Origin: Funneliformis mosseae
Lineage: Eukaryota > Glomeromycota > Glomeromycetes > Glomerales > Glomeraceae
DNA: 18,052 bases
Direction: 5' to 3'
NCBI GenBank assembly: GCA_910592005.1
Contig: CAJVPP010001750.1
Location: 1 to 18,052 of the forward strand
In this document: piece after piece, positions 17,229 through 18,052 of the stretch
How the letters are laid out: every line of letters begins with the position of its first letter
How positions within the stretch are numbered: position 1 is the stretch's first letter
Position numbers and translations under genes: made by a program
Notes under the pieces: model-generated
Told to the model about the DNA's origin: nothing
The model's input: the letters and a program-made list of their open reading frames with translations, nothing else
Database searches by the model: none

Positions 17229-18052
17229 ATGTTGGCGAAATATGACATGGGTGGCAATGGTATAGACACTATTCGTCAGTTTCCACCCGTAAGTTTTCTC
17301 GTAAGCTAAGCTTACTGAAAGAGAAGTTAAATTTTTTCTTGATAAAATTTATATATCCTTCAAACAAATATGAGATGCTTATACCTCTCAATATTCTAGG
17401 TAACCTACAAACTCGAAGACGATGACGAAGAACTGATGCAATGTATAAAGGAAATAAAGCGTAAGCTGGGAAATATGGGGACCATACTTGCCGATAGCAA
17501 TAAAGTCATGCGTTGCGAGTATATTTCGGCCATTCTCCATGCTTCGCTCTATATCGTTAAAAGAATAACGGAAAAAGAGCTTACCTTAGCACCTTAGCTC
17601 GAAGTTGTCAGCGAAGAAAGTACTGGTCAAGTTGATTATGCAATCAAGGTCCTTGAGGAACTTATCTGCATCACGGAAGGGAAGTTATATCAAGTGGTTA
17701 TAGGATTCGCTCAAAATTTGATCCAATGTGAAAGTGCGTTACAGGTAAATAAAAATATGAGAAAATGAAAGTCTGGTGAAGCCTTTGGGAAGGATTACGA
17801 CTATATCTACGAGATTGTCACAACAGCCACAGAATGGTTTTTTATCCTATTCGCCTCGGATGGAATATCCTGAACTAGTAAAAATCCTCTTAATATCTGT
17901 TTTACCAAGTATGCCTTGAAAGAGAATTCGGAAGAAGAAAAGGAGTTGTGTAAAAACGTGAAGTGGGTGATGGAAGTTATTGTTGGATTGTTGAAGGATA
18001 GGGTGGACGTGGAGAAGGAGCCGGCAACGAAAAAGCAACGGGTTCAAGAGTA
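17229..18052 (+). pseudogene. PD-(D/E)XK-like (Crinkler-type C-terminal) protein, 3 stops
   Basis: Exon 1 starts at ATG 17229 or, more likely, 17247 (MGGNGIDTIRQFPP) and ends at a GTAAGT donor (17289). The intron is 17289-17399 (acceptor TTCTAG). Exon 2 runs in phase to the window end and beyond. Core: GQVDYAIK, then ICITEGK, then IGFAQNLIQ; acidic D, E-x-K and a helix with Q match the catalytic pattern of restriction-endonuclease-like folds. I recall this protein type as a large family in Rhizophagus, often joined to Crinkler-type effectors; that link is from memory. Stops interrupt the frame: TAG in LTLAP-stop-LEVV (about 17596), TGA after NKNMRK (about 17768) and TGA after DGIS (about 17871). 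No frameshift. A basic tail (ATKKQRVQE) may be a nuclear localisation signal. Higher GC than the surroundings. Confidence 0.65.

Noticed and set aside
17847..18047. 66-codon minus-strand frame
   Set aside because: Antisense shadow of the C-terminal half of the PD-(D/E)XK-like gene, which is clearly coded on the + strand.
15617..18052. Alternative genetic code in which stops are read as Trp or Gln
   Set aside because: All three stop codons occur inside frames, while neighbouring genes also appear to use them as ends; TGG is still used (NLEW, QIWD); and frameshifts occur in nearby genes. Mutation explains the data better.

Overview
The window looks like a gene-poor, repeat-rich stretch of a very AT-rich eukaryotic (fungal) genome. 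I infer an arbuscular mycorrhizal fungus close to Rhizophagus. The reasons are short introns with GTAAG donors and TTTCTTTAG acceptors, a tandem NUMOD4-HNH-NUMOD1 reading frame, a BED/hAT-type fragment, and several protein families that I recall, without a search, as large paralog sets in those fungi. Nothing bacterial (operons, ribosome binding sites, RNA operons, CRISPR) is present. No gene in the window is convincingly complete and intact; most coding traces are decaying.

Layout. 1-221: probable terminal exon of an unknown + strand gene. 222-3514: AT-rich DNA holding a 172 bp pogo/mariner-type MITE (886-1057). 3515-4817: an element whose interior is about 20 copies of a ~50 bp palindromic unit. 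5287-6582: a minus-strand coding fragment split by a 1067 bp MITE (copy A, TA duplication) that is full of 24 and ~49 bp palindromic repeats. 6583-8145: nothing recognised. 8146-11572: four co-oriented minus-strand pseudogenes, including a Cys-rich zinc-binding protein, two proteins ending in zinc-ribbon-like regions, and one with an N-terminal coiled coil. 11743-12100: a possible small first exon and a possible tRNA-derived SINE.

12380-14485 is the most unusual part: a tandem array of about fifteen ~42-nt microexons, each flanked by its own ~70-80 nt intron. Each encodes one 14-residue acidic repeat of the type NAFLDLDFSLDYEG. A five-unit higher-order repeat of ~540 bp (four exon-bearing units plus one unit without an exon) is present twice and begins a third time. 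Many splice sites in the array are degraded.

14792-15013: BED zinc-finger fragment whose stop codon is formed by insertion of MITE copy B (15013-15607, opposite orientation to copy A). 15617-16675: two tandem NUMOD4-HNH-NUMOD1 homing-endonuclease modules in one minus-strand frame with nine internal stops and no frameshift; several stops sit where tryptophan is expected. 16671-17064: frameshifted unknown + strand fragment. 17229-18052: two-exon + strand gene with a PD-(D/E)XK-like core and three in-frame stops, running off the window.

Overall the window is a dynamic compartment of mobile elements and decaying multigene families, with the microexon array as the candidate undescribed system.
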